Source: Rhizophagus irregularis
Taxonomy: Eukaryota; Glomeromycota; Glomeromycetes; Glomerales; Glomeraceae
DNA: 64,000 bases
Assembly (NCBI RefSeq): GCF_026210795.1
Contig: NC_089439.1
Coordinates: forward strand, 3,410,001 to 3,474,000
Direction of reading: 5' to 3'
How positions within the stretch are numbered: the first letter of the stretch is position 1; each line of letters begins with the position of its first letter. The position numbers and the translations under genes are program-made. The notes below the pieces were generated by a model. The model had not been told where the DNA came from and did no database searches. It saw nothing but the letters and a program-made list of their open reading frames with translations. Shown piece after piece: positions 21,890-32,571 of this stretch.

Positions 21890-22045
21890 TCAAAATTGTC
21901 AAAATTATTTTTCTATTTTGTCATTTGCATTTTGGTCAATTTTAATAATAAAATAATTTCATCATTTCATCATGTCAAAATGTCAAAATTATTTTTACCA
22001 TTTCGACAATAGCCTATTTATTTTTGGCAAGCAACTTTACATGTA
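21890..22045. repeat. Solo end of the TTGCCTGCC-type foldback element
   Basis: Sequence of repeated TGTCAAAAT blocks ends TTTGGCAAGCAACTTTACAT, nearly the right end of the element at 20056-21117 (TTTTGGCAGGCAACTTTAAA). The matching left end is not evident. Confidence 0.45.
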
Positions 22046-22212
22046 ATATAAAATATATACTTATAAAAAGATGAAATACTGACACATCATTTTTAATTTC
22101 TCTCAAATAAAGTTAATAAAACCAAAATAAATATTGGTAATTTGTCTACTTCTGTTGCTCCTGTTAATATACCTGCTCCTATTGCTATACTTGCTCTAAA
22201 TATCAGTAATAT

Positions 22213-22508
22213 AAGAAAACCCTGAATATCTCTCACACAACTCACATTAGAATTTGCATAGAGTTTATATATTAATTCCAGCTAGAATTGCGTATTTTAA
22301 GTATTTTCAAATTTTCTTATCATACATACCTTTATTTTTAAGTGATCTGGTGATTAGATTTTAACAAATTTAGGCTTATTGGATTCATCTTGATAAGACA
22401 AATCTAATGATAATAAATCGCATTTTTAGTATCAATATTGACTGAGTTATTACTAAAAATGCATTTTACTATATGTTATCTTTAAGTTGTATAAGAGATG
22501 TTCAGTAG
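22213..22508. mobile_element. Diverged copy of the hAT-like MITE
   Basis: Order and content parallel the copy at 22595-22895: ACAACTCACATTAGAATTTG, a TACATACCTTTATTTTTAA block, ATTGGATTCATCTTGATAAG, and CTAATGATAATAAATCGC. It is heavily diverged and the two ends are hard to place exactly. It lies about 90 bp from the intact copy, so the two are tandem neighbours. Confidence 0.5.
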
Positions 22509-22594
22509 TTTTTCAAATTTATTAATAGCTACCCTTACTGTTATTTAGCATTACTTTTACCTGGACTCCAAAAAGTACTCGATAGTCTTACTAC

Positions 22595-22895
22595 AGGATC
22601 CCGAACAATACTGATACAAAGGTTGTGTAGAGTTTATATTAAAATTTTTCAAAGTTACGTATTTAATACAGGGGTATTTTCAAAATTTAGTTATCCTACA
22701 GACCCCTGTTTTTAACATAACCAGTGATTTGATTTTAATAAATTTATATCATTAGATTCGTCTCGATGAGAGGATTCTAATGATAGTAAAATCGAATTCC
22801 TAGCTTCAATATTGACAGAGTTATGTCATAAAATGTATTTTTACTTTGGTATTTAAAGTTTACTTGTGAGTTATATTAGTATTATTCGGGGTCCT
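22595..22895. mobile_element. Complete 301-bp hAT-like MITE with perfect 8-bp target duplication
   Basis: The left end AGGATCCCGAACAATACTGA and the reversed right end AGGACCCCGAATAATACTAA form the terminal inverted repeat. CTTACTAC is duplicated exactly on both sides (22587-22594 and 22896-22903). An 8-bp duplication with short inverted ends is the signature of the hAT superfamily. No ORF. Further copies or pieces: 18840-19865, 22213-22508, 58973-63329. Confidence 0.75.
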
Positions 22896-22903
22896 CTTAC
22901 TAC

Positions 22904-24924
22904 CAGTCAGAGAATGTGCTACCACACAAATCCATTAAAAATTGATTTCTTAAAATCAATCTTAGATAAGAGAAAAAATCAGTATGCTATTTCTGCTTTA
23001 TTAATATATTGATATTAATAGACTTAAACTTCAAACTTATACTGACAAGTTTTTTCATCAATTTCTATTTTTTAATAGGAAGTTTAGTGGAAATTTGTAA
23101 TGCTATCAATCTATGAATTAATTACTCTTGCGATCACTATTCTAGCATACTACTTAACAATGGATGTATTTATAAAAGCCTTATCAATTAGGCTAAAGAA
23201 ATAAAATTATTTATTTTTCATGAAAAAAAATTGCTAAATTTGATCCTGCCACCCAGAAAAAAAAATTTATTTTCAAAAAAAATTTAACCGATTCTTAGAA
23301 GATGATTGGTTAATTTAATAAATTTTTTGCCCAAGTGGCTGGGTGGAAAAAAAAATTATTTTTTTATGATTATAATTGGTTAAACCCAAAATCACATGAC
23401 CAAATAAAATAAATTTTTTTATCTTTTCGTAACATTTATTTACATGATCCGCTTGATCATGAGAAACGAATAAATTTATTTACTTGGCCTTACTATGAAT
23501 TGTTTTTATTATGTGTTCAAGATTATAATAATGGTGATAAAATTGAATTTAAATGGATTTACTTATAATAAAAAATATTGTTATTATATTATAACATCAA
23601 TAATTGTAAAAATTGCAGTTGCAGTGATTCTGGACATTGTTGAGTTCTTTTTAATCACAGTTAATATGTTAATATTGGTTTAGAGTGTTCAAAAGTCATC
23701 ATTTTATATATTTCTCATTTGATCTAAAGATTTGTTTTTTTACTTTTAGCTAAACACAAATTGTAAATGCTTAATTAATTAATACTACAAATGTTTATAA
23801 TATCACTAGTTGTTACATGCAACTGATTGTATAATTTTTAATTTTTATTTGAATAGCTTAAATTATTTGCTTTATTCAAAAAATGATGTGGGTTTTGGTT
23901 AAGTATTTTTATTTCAATACAGATCTTGTTCAAAGAAAATGCACCATTTGCTTCTCAAACCATACCAGTTAAGCAATTGTACCATCTACATTTCAGGTAA
24001 GTACTCCACCTATATCTTGAACTTCCTAAAGTTTCTCCTTCCTCACTACAAGAAATTATGAAAAGGGAAGTATGAATGCCAAAAGGTATTAATTTATTAT
24101 TATTAATTTAAGAAATTGTTTAAACATGTTAATTAGAACTAATATGTTTAAATTTAAAGTTCAAGATAGATAAGGGAGGTAAACATCAAGTGGATAGATA
24201 TAAAATATTTGCAGAAAAAGACATAGTAAATGGTAAATTAAGTAAAGAAATAAAAATATGATGAAATCAAACCACCTAAAATTTCACTTAATGAGGTGTT
24301 AGAATTGAATTCTAAATCAAAATCCAGATGTTTTCTATCAAAAGTGGAGCATATCTAATTTTCATTAGTTTCAAAATAACAACTAATCAAAATATGCAAA
24401 TAAATTTAAGAAGAAACGGAAGGCAGATGAGACCTTTGATTTAGAATATGAGTATCATGACAGATGAGATTTACTTCAACATGATTTTTTATTCCTGAAG
24501 AATTAGCTTTTGCAAAAAATAAAAAATCATAAAAATATTTCTTTCATTTCTAATTGATATCTTAAAATCTCTGATTAAAAGATTTTTTCATGTAATTCAT
24601 AATTTCCATATTTTCCATTGCAAATAGGGCATAATGAACTTCACAGTTGAGGTGATGCAAAATTATAATTATTAATTCTTCTGAAACTATTTCAGAATTT
24701 CAAGTATATGAAATGCTTTAAGATAGACTTGATAATTAATTTTGGATCAGGTCTGACTTTAAAAGTGATGGGCTCTTTTTCTTTATATGACTCAGAAAAA
24801 GCTGGTAAATATTTTTCCATATTACTATTTAAAAATAATTCATTTGTTTAGTCAAATTTTTGGAGGAGAATTTTGATTAAATTTCACATTGCATCATATT
24901 TTTGATTTATTGCATAATTTCAGG
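22904..24924. other. Decayed repeat-rich stretch
   Basis: No intact gene. 23235-23350 shows an inverted pair (CTGCCACCCAG with CTGGGTGG, each followed or preceded by a poly-A/T run). 23440-23465 is a short palindrome (CATGATCCGCTTGATCATG). From about 24400 the minus strand probably contains further, badly decayed pieces of the pseudogene called next. Confidence 0.35.
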
Positions 24925-25900
24925 TAGATACTGTTGGATTATTAAAATATTCAGATAATAAGATTTCAATTCTATTACGTTCTATTTGTACTGATTTTAT
25001 TTGCATTTTTAAATTTTTTATATTGACTATATTTCCTATTATATTTTGTTTTATAAATTTTACACCAAAAATCTCCAGAGCTTCGTCATAAGCAAAAAAA
25101 TGTTCTTTTCACTTTTCATTATTATTTATTTTAATAGAAGCTGCATAACACAATTTATCTTCTAATTTAGGAAACTTTTCCAAAATACTAAGAAAATGAC
25201 ATATAGAACTAGTATACTGAGTTTTAGCTGCTGAAGCAAATAAACCATCAATTGCAATTAAAGCATTTTTTTGTAAATCATAATTTCCAACTCAAATGCC
25301 AATATGATGAACTTTGAATATTCTGGCCTATTAATAGTAAAGGTACCAGATTTGAAACGCCAAATTTGCATTTTCTCAAATTTCATGCTTACTAATATTT
25401 TTTTTAATGTAGATTCGTATTGCTAAGATACTTCAGTTTATATTAATTCAAGAATACGAACAGTGAATCTATAATTAATAACAGATTCCAATTTTTCCAA
25501 AAATTTAACTTCAAGTGAATTTGCAAGATTAAAAATGCTATAACTTGAAAAAAGAACAATCAAAACACTGCACATATCTTTGAATATGTATTATTATTCA
25601 AGAATAGGATGCAGGTAAGGCCATTGATTTGTTAATTTAATTATTTTTCAAAATATTGCTTCATCAGCAATTACATCCAAATACTATTCTGATGTTAATT
25701 CAAAATCTTTTTTGTATATTTTTAAAGATTCAAATATACCCTTGTCAAAATTTAGAACTCCACCAGATTCTAAAATAACTACATTTGGAGGTTTTACTTT
25801 ACATCCATATTTAATATGATTTAAAATAGTAATATCTACCTAAACTTTTTTTGCCAAAAATTTCAATTTCATCATCAACTAGTATCAGTTTCATTATTGA
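24925..25900 (-). pseudogene. C-terminal half of a decayed high-copy repeat-family protein
   Basis: Reading the minus strand from about 25900 downwards, frame-broken but recognisable segments appear in order: VDDEIEIFGKKSL, KPPNVVILESGGVLNFDKGI, YLDVIADEAIF, NQWPYLHPILE, FKDMCSVLIVLF, KFEKMQIWRFKSGTFTINRP, then LQKNALIAIDGLFASAAKTQ, HFLSILEKFPKLEDKLCYAA and FFAYDEALEIFGVKFIKQNI. Several stops and frameshifts separate them. I recall closely similar sequences occurring many times in Rhizophagus genomes, but not with a named function. The pattern ADEAIF followed by a His/Gln-Trp block might be the remains of a nuclease or transposase core; that is speculation. The N-terminal half seems to lie at 29580-31654. 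Confidence 0.6.
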
Positions 25901-25936
25901 TTAAACTATATAATAATAATTTTTAATTTTAATTTT

Positions 25937-26560
25937 AATTGTCCGGAGCGTAGCGAAGGACTATTTATTGTACGGAACTAGATAAATTTGCAGTACCAGT
26001 TTAACCCATGTATTTTTCCTTCCTTCCATCTACGTCACTATAATTTAGCCCCTGCTTATTTCCTTTTATGTTTGTATCACATTTTTTGTAACGCTTTATT
26101 TTTAGCAACACATTTTGTGTAACTATTTATATATGTATGTAAACGTATTAAGCGACGGACCCTCAACGGTTTCCGTTTTCCTAGTTATATAAAATTATTT
26201 ACAAATGGGAAAAGTAGATCGATTACAAAAATCAGTCTCTTTGGTAAAGAAATCTATGGACACCTTTGTAAGGAAATACATATGTGAGGATTGGATTTCA
26301 ATAAAAAAGAAAGTTGATAAGATTACGTTATACATGAGCAAAAAATTATTGGATTAATAGATACAAAAATAATATTTTTATTCTTTTCTTATTTATATTT
26401 ATTTTTATTTATAATTTTAGACATATAATTTATTAATTATTGTTAATTTTATTTTTATTTTTAATTTTGTTTTTGTTTTTCTTTTAATGTTTTATTTTTG
26501 TTTATACTTTTAAATTATGGTATATTATTTTGCTATGCTTTTTGGTTACTTTTATTCTTA
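25937..26560. other. Insert or spacer between the relic and the Tigger element
   Basis: Begins with the near-palindrome GTCCGGAGCGTAGCGAAGGA, a phrase I associate with repeats in this genus. AT-rich 3' part. Contains one short ORF (26205-26357, listed separately). Ends with TA at 26559-26560, the left target duplication of the next transposon. Confidence 0.4.
26205..26357 (+). CDS. Possible 50-aa ORF
   Basis: ATG to TAA, 50 residues, Lys-rich (MGKVDRLQKSVSLVKKSM, FVRKYICEDW). Its composition is more protein-like than its surroundings, with balanced residues rather than Asn/Ile runs. No domain recognised, and no intron or neighbouring exon found. It could be part of a repeat inserted beside the Tigger element. 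Confidence 0.2.
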   Translation: MGKVDRLQKSVSLVKKSMDTFVRKYICEDWISIKKKVDKITLYMSKKLLD

Positions 26561-27015
26561 CCGTTGGCCACTGCATAAAGTATCCCCCAAAAATAATACC
26601 CCCCGTGATTAAGACCCGGGTATTATTCACCACCCTTTGTGATCTGTCCATGTATAGTACCCGGGTACTTTTCAAAGTCAAATGTTGTTAAAATTGATTA
26701 AGGCCAGTGCTATATCGATTATATCGATGATTTGTAAAATAAGGAAAGTTGTAATGTTTGCTTTAATACTATAAGGAGTTAAAATGCTCTCGTGATACAC
26801 CTTAGTTTAGTTAACGTTAGTTACACGATCCCTTAAAAATAGCTACTCATGTTCTGTACGGTAACATCGGATCTCTTTATATAAATGCAAAAATCGTGTT
26901 TTGTAATTTTTTTATCTTTATTTCAAAAATAATTTTTTGTTACAACTTTATACACGGGTATATTGAAATACAAGTACTTCTAAAGTTTATTTGTTTTATC
27001 TGATATTTCCTTCAA

Positions 27016-28578
27016 CTAGTCCCAAATGTTTACATAATTTCCCTCTTCATTATCATAATATCCACTTTCTGAATTATTTTCACTTTCCTCACCACTTTCC
27101 TCACCACTTTCTTCACCGCTTTTTTCACCACTTTCTTTACCACTTTCTTCACCACTTTCTTCACTACTTTCTCCACCACTTTCTTCATCACTTTCATCAT
27201 TTTCTCCCTCTTCTTCGTCAATGTTGATTACTTGTGCACCTTTTTTACCTGATACTCTCTCAAAATCAAAAATATATTTGTCTTCAGAACCATCTACCTC
27301 CGTGGAGATTCCACAGCACTTGAAGGACCGTCGTATCATTATAGGATCAATATTATCCCATGCTTCTTTAACCCAGGATGCTACTAATGAGTATGATGGA
27401 CGTTTAATCTTGCCTGAAGGTGTGTATTCTTTTATAGCCTCGTCCATCCATTTGTTATAAACATGACGAACCTATAAAAATAAAATAAAAAAAATTTATT
27501 AATATTCGCAGATAATATTTATTTTAAATTCATAATATCTAACAACCTTTGCTTTAAATGCTTTATTCAAGGACACATCTAATGGTTGTAAACGTGAGGT
27601 TAAACCACCCGGAATTACAGCCATATCTGTATTTTTCTCTTTAAAACGACGTTTTACAGGATCTGTCCTATGAGCAGTAAATGAATCAAGAACGAGAAGT
27701 GAACGTGGATTTGAACCTAAATTAGCCCTTCGTCGCCACACATTTTCCACCCACCAAATCATTTCTTTCTCATCCATCCAGCCAGTTGGATTTGCATGAA
27801 CATATATACCATCTGGAAACTGCTCTCGTGGTACTTTAACTAACTTAAAAATGATTAGTGGAGGAAGCTTAGTGCCATCTGCAAGGCAAGCAAGGGTTAC
27901 TGTAAAATGGGTACGTTCATGGCCTGTTGTAAGGATTGAGACTGTTCATTTTCCACGTTCTTCAATGGTTGTTTGACTTGGCAAATTGAATGCCATAGGG
28001 GTTTCATCCATGTTGCCAATCAAATTTAAAGGATAGTTATGCTCAGTTCGTAGATAAAGAAGGTATGATAAAAAATTTTGTTGTTGTTCGTTATATTCCT
28101 CAGGTAATCTTTGTGCAACTGTAGTGCATCGGCGGTTTACCAACGAATGACGGGACATAAATCCATCCACCCACTTATGTGAAAATTGACATTTATGAAT
28201 ATCAGGATACTGGGAACGGTATTCTTGTTTATGAGCCAAACTTCGAGCTTTTGCACCGATCATATATCTGGTTACAGTTTTTAATTGTCTTCTTAGGTCA
28301 CGAACCCACTCCAAAAGTTCCTCTTCAAGTTGTGGATATTTTGGTCGTGCACCAATATTAAGTTTTTGAACATATGGAGCCGCACACATCAAGTTAGTTT
28401 TTTTATTTTTCCAGTCGCGAACCTGTTTTGGTTCAATCCCATACTTATTTGCAGTTGCCCGAATACTATGTCCATTTTCATGATAGAACACAACCATCAA
28501 CTTTTCGCGAGCATTCCATTGTCGACGCTTTTTTTGTGTATTTATTGCTCGTCGTGCACCAAAATTTCCCTTTGGCAT
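27016..28578 (-). pseudogene. Tigger/pogo DDE transposase with one in-frame stop
   Basis: Exons 28578-27547 and 27471-27016, separated by a 75-bp intron (27546-27472, GTTGTT...TTATAG, phase 0), about 494 residues. Order: basic N-terminus, helix-turn-helix of CENP-B/Psq type (RREKLMV-like NAREKLMVVFYHENGHSI, KYGIEPKQVRDWK), second CENP-B DNA-binding helix domain (CQFSHKWVDGFMSRHSLVNR), then the catalytic core. The three acidic residues are visible: NMDETPM, LVLDSFTAHRTD and LQPLDVSLNKAFK. The pattern is DDD with the terminal-inverted-repeat pogo architecture. One TGA at 27946-27948 interrupts the frame between ERGK and TVSILTTGHE. Everything else is open, so the copy is freshly dead or is read through. 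The C-terminus is an expanded acidic repeat. The product would bind the element ends and cut and paste at TA. Confidence 0.85.
27078..27200 (-). repeat. Coding minisatellite, GEESGEES-type acidic repeat
   Basis: About 123 bp of imperfect 12-bp units (GTGAGGAAAGTG-type on the minus strand) encode repeated (G/D)EES and EESG at the transposase C-terminus. Length variation between copies is expected from slippage. Confidence 0.7.
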
Positions 28579-29119
28579 TTTTAGGATACTATATAAGAGA
28601 CTAAAAGTAAATGATATTTCAAAAATTTCGCGTTTTTTTTCAAGGTTCGAAGTAGGTAAATAGGGGGTAATAGGATCTGCTTTATCAAGGAGGGTATCAT
28701 GAACATCACGGATGATAACTCAAAAAAGAAGTATTGACATCTACTCTGGAAAATTTTCTCGTTTCTTATAGCCAATTTCTAAATTTTTGATTTTGACGAA
28801 ATGCCATATTTGTTTCAAAAAAATTTTATTTTTATATTTTTTAGAAATAAATATATGTTCGGAACAACGAAATAGATGAAATAAATTTTATTAATCGTTT
28901 GATTTGATTGATTTATTTATATTACAAAATTTGTGATCACAATACCGCAGTATAACGTAAGCGGCCCGTTATATAATAACCCTTATATAATATCCCCCTT
29001 ATATAATATCCCCCCACAAATAGTACCCGGTTCCTCACAAAGTACCCATGGGTACTAATCAATTTAAAAAACCGAGTTCTTGATTAAGACCCAGGGTACT
29101 TTATGCAGTGGCCAACGGT

Positions 29120-29579
29120 AATTTTAATTTTATTGGTAATATAATATCTAATGGTTGATCAGACTGGCCTGGAGCTGGAAGTATCATTCATAAAATATTT
29201 GTGATTATTATGTAGTCCAAATATATTCTAATAAAATGGTATATGATTCAACATTTAAAAAAAAAAAAAAATTATATAAAATTATAGTTTTATTATAAAA
29301 ATATATAAAATTAATTATATTTATAATAGTTTTATAAATTCTTTTTAAAAAATATTATATTTTAATAAAAATTTATTTTTTTAAGTAATTATTATAATTA
29401 AAAATCCATGGAAATTTATGAAAAATCTATAGAAATACCATGGAATATTAAATTTTAGCATTTTGTCTTTTAATTTTAAATGTCTAAACTATTTCAATTT
29501 CGTCAAATGATTAAATATTTCAGTTTTGCTCAGCATCTCTAATTCAAGATTTCATCATATATAATGGTTATATTAAAAT
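29120..29579. other. Short decayed spacer right of the Tigger element
   Basis: Largely AT tracts. At about 29463-29545, TTAAATGTCTAAACTATTTC and TTTCAGTTTTGCTCAGCATC resemble pieces of the foldback element at 20056-21117. No gene. Confidence 0.35.
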
Positions 29580-31654
29580 TTGTCTGATATATTGCAATGC
29601 CTTGAGAGTTAATTTAAATATTGAGTAAGTTATCTAAAACAGAATCAAAAATATTTAAAGTATTATTTATCATTTGATTCATACCAAATAACTCAAATGG
29701 AAAACTATTTTAGTTTTCATTATTCTTATTTTCATATAAATTAAAAAATATTTAGTGTTAAAAAACTATTTTGAGTATAGCATGTGTACTGACACAGGTC
29801 GAAAAGTGAAAAATCAGGCATCAATCAGTCACCAATTGGTGCCTGATTTTTCACTTTTTGACCTGTGTGATACTGTATATATTGTATCAAATATGTTTTC
29901 ATATCTAAAAGTTGCTTCCTTAAAATTTATGTTATCTATAACATCTAATTCCAAATTTTCACTCTTATCAAACCGTTGATATGAATTTATCATGAATTTC
30001 ATTCTAATTTTTTTTCTTGACCATCTGTATGTCTATTTATTTGCAAAGTAGAAAAAAATACCAGAATTATTGATTAAGTTTTGGTTTTCTACTAAGACTT
30101 AAAAGTACTTGAGTAAATTAAATTTGCAAGTATGAAAATAAAATTCCAATTAATACTGAAACAAAAAAAGTTACTATTTTTATTAATTGCAATTTATCAA
30201 ATTGTTTTAATGGATTATTTCGAGATTTAGACTTTTTATTTAATATCTCTAATATTTTTTTTAAAATATCTTCATATAGATTTCCAAAAATTCAGTTAAA
30301 TATGATGGAAAAGCTAAATAGTAATTTTCAAGAAATGTTAGATTTTGAATTTCAGCTTTTTGTTTATTCAATTCTTCTCTTGATTTCCAAACTCCTTTTG
30401 CCAATTTATTTCCTATATCAGGCCATTATTTATCTGAAATAAGCAATTCTAAAGTATTTGAAATTTTATTTATTTTTAAAAAAAAGTATAAAAAGAGTAG
30501 GTAATTAAATATAATTTGTTAATCCTGTATATACTGTATTAATAGATGATATTGTAGAGGTGAAAAATATTAATAGCTTACAAATTTCTTCAAAATTACA
30601 AATAGATTCTATATCAATATTTTTTTTTGTACTTTTGGATAATATTATATTTAGTTTTGAAAAAAGTGTAATGCAGGATTTAATATATCATATATAAGAA
30701 TAATTTCTTTTCTATTTTTACTTTCATTTTTTACAACAAGAAGTAGCCAATTCGCTAATACTACAAGTATTTTATCAGAATCTTCATCATGCAATCCATC
30801 ATTTTCACAATTGAATTTGGATTTTTCTGATCCATTTTTTTGATAAATATGCCTTCCATTGATTTCAAAACAGCTGCAATATATATATTAAGGATCTGAA
30901 AATTCCTTTTTAACTAAATTTGATATATTCAGACATACTTCAAGTGCATTACAACTGAATTGTCCATTGCAAGTTACTTGTATATTTCTGTTAAAGATGT
31001 TCCAAGAATGTTGGCAGCAATTCATTTCATGATTAAAAAAGTAATAATTTTTCTTACAAAAAAAACACCTTCTTTGATGTATTATACTTTTTTCCATTTT
31101 TCTTATTTGTTTAATATGACCCATATAATTTTTTTTGATCATAATTAAACTGTGACATATACACCCCTAAATTAACCTTTCCATCCAAAAATTTAGCCAC
31201 AATACTTGTATTAATTTGCCAAGTTCCTATTAATTAAAAAATGTATCTTTTACTACTGCATGTTTGTAATTTTCCATCAATTATGTCAACAATAGCACAT
31301 AGTGAAAGTGAAGTTGATGTTTCATCCATAATGTATATTTTATTTTCATGCGATTCAGATTCATTTTTTAAATTTTGCTCATTATCATCATCAATTTCAT
31401 CATCACTACTTGAATTATATTCATTTATTTCTTCATTTTGAACAGTTTCATGTACCCATAAAAATTTTCAATGTGAAAATATTAGATTGTTTATTTGATT
31501 CAATGTTTTCAGCATCTAATAATATTGAATTTTGGTTTATCAATTGTTCTAAAAGTGTTTCATCATATTCTAGCTCTACTTCTGAATTGTTATCACCTAA
31601 AAATTGCTCAAATAAAATATTATGATCTTCTATAGGCTTTGAAAAGCTATTCAT
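29580..31654 (-). pseudogene. N-terminal half of the decayed high-copy repeat-family protein
   Basis: Minus strand from ATG 31654: MNSFSKPIEDHNILFEQFLG opens an acidic region (EVELEYDETLLEQ, then in a shifted frame SSSDDEIDDDNEQNLKN and MDETSTSLSLCAIVDIIDGK). Next comes a Cys/His-rich block at 31142-30888 (RRCFFCKKNYYFFNHEMNCC, NGQFSCNALEVCLNI), likely a zinc-binding fold. Then frame-broken pieces appear: GNKLAKE-type NWQKEFGNQEKN near 30390 and DVIDNINFKEATFRYENIFD near 29930, then ILKIVFQFE near 29760. Numerous stops and shifts. A hairpin MITE is inserted at 29789-29872. The order and style match the other half at 24925-25900, with the Tigger insertion between. Confidence 0.6.
29789..29872. 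repeat. Long-stem hairpin (84 bp), probable tiny MITE
   Basis: GACACAGGTCGAAAAGTGAA then AAATCAGGCATC pairs with GGTGCCTGATTTTTCACTTT then TTGACCTGTGTG: about 30 bp of near-perfect stem around a 15-base loop. It interrupts the coding similarity of the surrounding relic between NIFDTI and ILKIVF, so it is an insertion rather than part of the old gene. Confidence 0.65.
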
Positions 31655-32265
31655 ATTGAAATTGTAAAAGTTTTATTACAGAATTTAGGTGGTTTTGAGT
31701 ACCTGTGATTCTTTTCTTTGACAAAAAGTATAAAATTAAAAATACTTGAAAATGATAGTTTTTGATCTCATCTATTGGGAAATGTACTCAGATTTTGTAG
31801 TACAAAAGATTTATTTTAAAATGAAGTTAGCGTATTTATTAAATTTTAGGCCGGCACTATAAATTTGACCAGAGTTAAGAAAATTTGGGCCAAAATTATG
31901 ATTTAAAGATCGGTAATTTTAAACAAAAAAGAAAACTTTAGCTAGTTTAGAACTTTACATATATACTATATACCTAAAGACTATGCTATGTATGAAATTT
32001 AAATTATGATATCATAGTACAAAAAATTTGCCCTCTAATTTTGTGACATGCACATCGACCGATATATAGTATTTTACTATACAAAAATTCGTTTAATAAA
32101 CTTATTATGGTATGTTATAATAATTTAATATATATTTTTATTTTTTTTCTTTAGAAATTGTAATTATAAAGCTCAACTAGTCGTGATTCATAAAAAGACA
32201 ATACTTTGCATGAGGAGGAGCAGCAGCTGAACCCGGAGTACAACCTCAATATATAATTATAAATT
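31655..32265. other. Spacer upstream of the recombinase gene
   Basis: AT-rich, no gene. A GC-richer scrap at 32208-32250 (GAGGAGGAGCAGCAGCTGAA) reads EEEQQLNPEYNL on the plus strand and may be an isolated coding relic. Confidence 0.35.
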
Positions 32266-32409
32266 ATAGTGCTTGTAGCGATTAATATTACAATTATTAA
32301 CCAATGCTAGCAGATGATTGGTAAGGATTTGGCCACGTAGTGGCCAAATCTGTCCAATCAGAATGCAGCATTGGTTAATAATTGTATATTTATCAACGCA
32401 AGCACAATA
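32266..32409. repeat. 144-bp near-perfect palindrome upstream of the recombinase gene
   Basis: TAGTGCTTG...ACAATTATTAACCAATGCT on the left pairs with AGCATTGGTTAATAATTGTA...CAAGCACAATA on the right. The centre GGATTTGGCCACGTAGTGGC, continuing CAAATC, is itself palindromic. It ends 163 bp before the ATG at 32572. Possibly a MITE, possibly an end or recombination site of the neighbouring element. Confidence 0.6.
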
Positions 32410-32571
32410 ATGATATTATCGTGTGACATTATGATGTTTTATTTAAACTTTTATTAAACTCGAATTAAACTCATAAATTAAGCTTTTATCATTTTTTTCT
32501 TTATCCAATTTCATTTCTCTCCATTTCTGACTCTCTTTTTTACACAAAACCTTTCTATTAATATTTTAAAG

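Larger units (their letters stand above)
26561..29118. mobile_element. pogo/Tigger-type DNA transposon, 2558 bp, both ends present
   Basis: The ends are CCGTTGGCCACTGCATAAAG (26561) and, reversed, CCGTTGGCCACTGCATAAAG (29118), a perfect match over at least 20 bp. TA flanks both sides (26559-26560 and 29119-29120). Subterminal regions on both sides carry CCCCCC, ACCCGGGTA and GATTAAGACCC words, with TTATATAATATCCCCC repeated on the right (28975-29015). Such repeats are likely transposase-binding sites. Inside lies one transposase gene on the minus strand. Matching ends and a nearly intact gene indicate a fairly recent insertion, apparently into the already decaying family gene whose halves flank it. 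Confidence 0.85.

Noticed and set aside
25937-25957. GTCCGGAGCGTAGCGAAGGA as a regulatory site or element end
   Set aside because: It is a near-palindrome I associate with repeats in this genus, but I cannot find a matching partner in this window to define an element.
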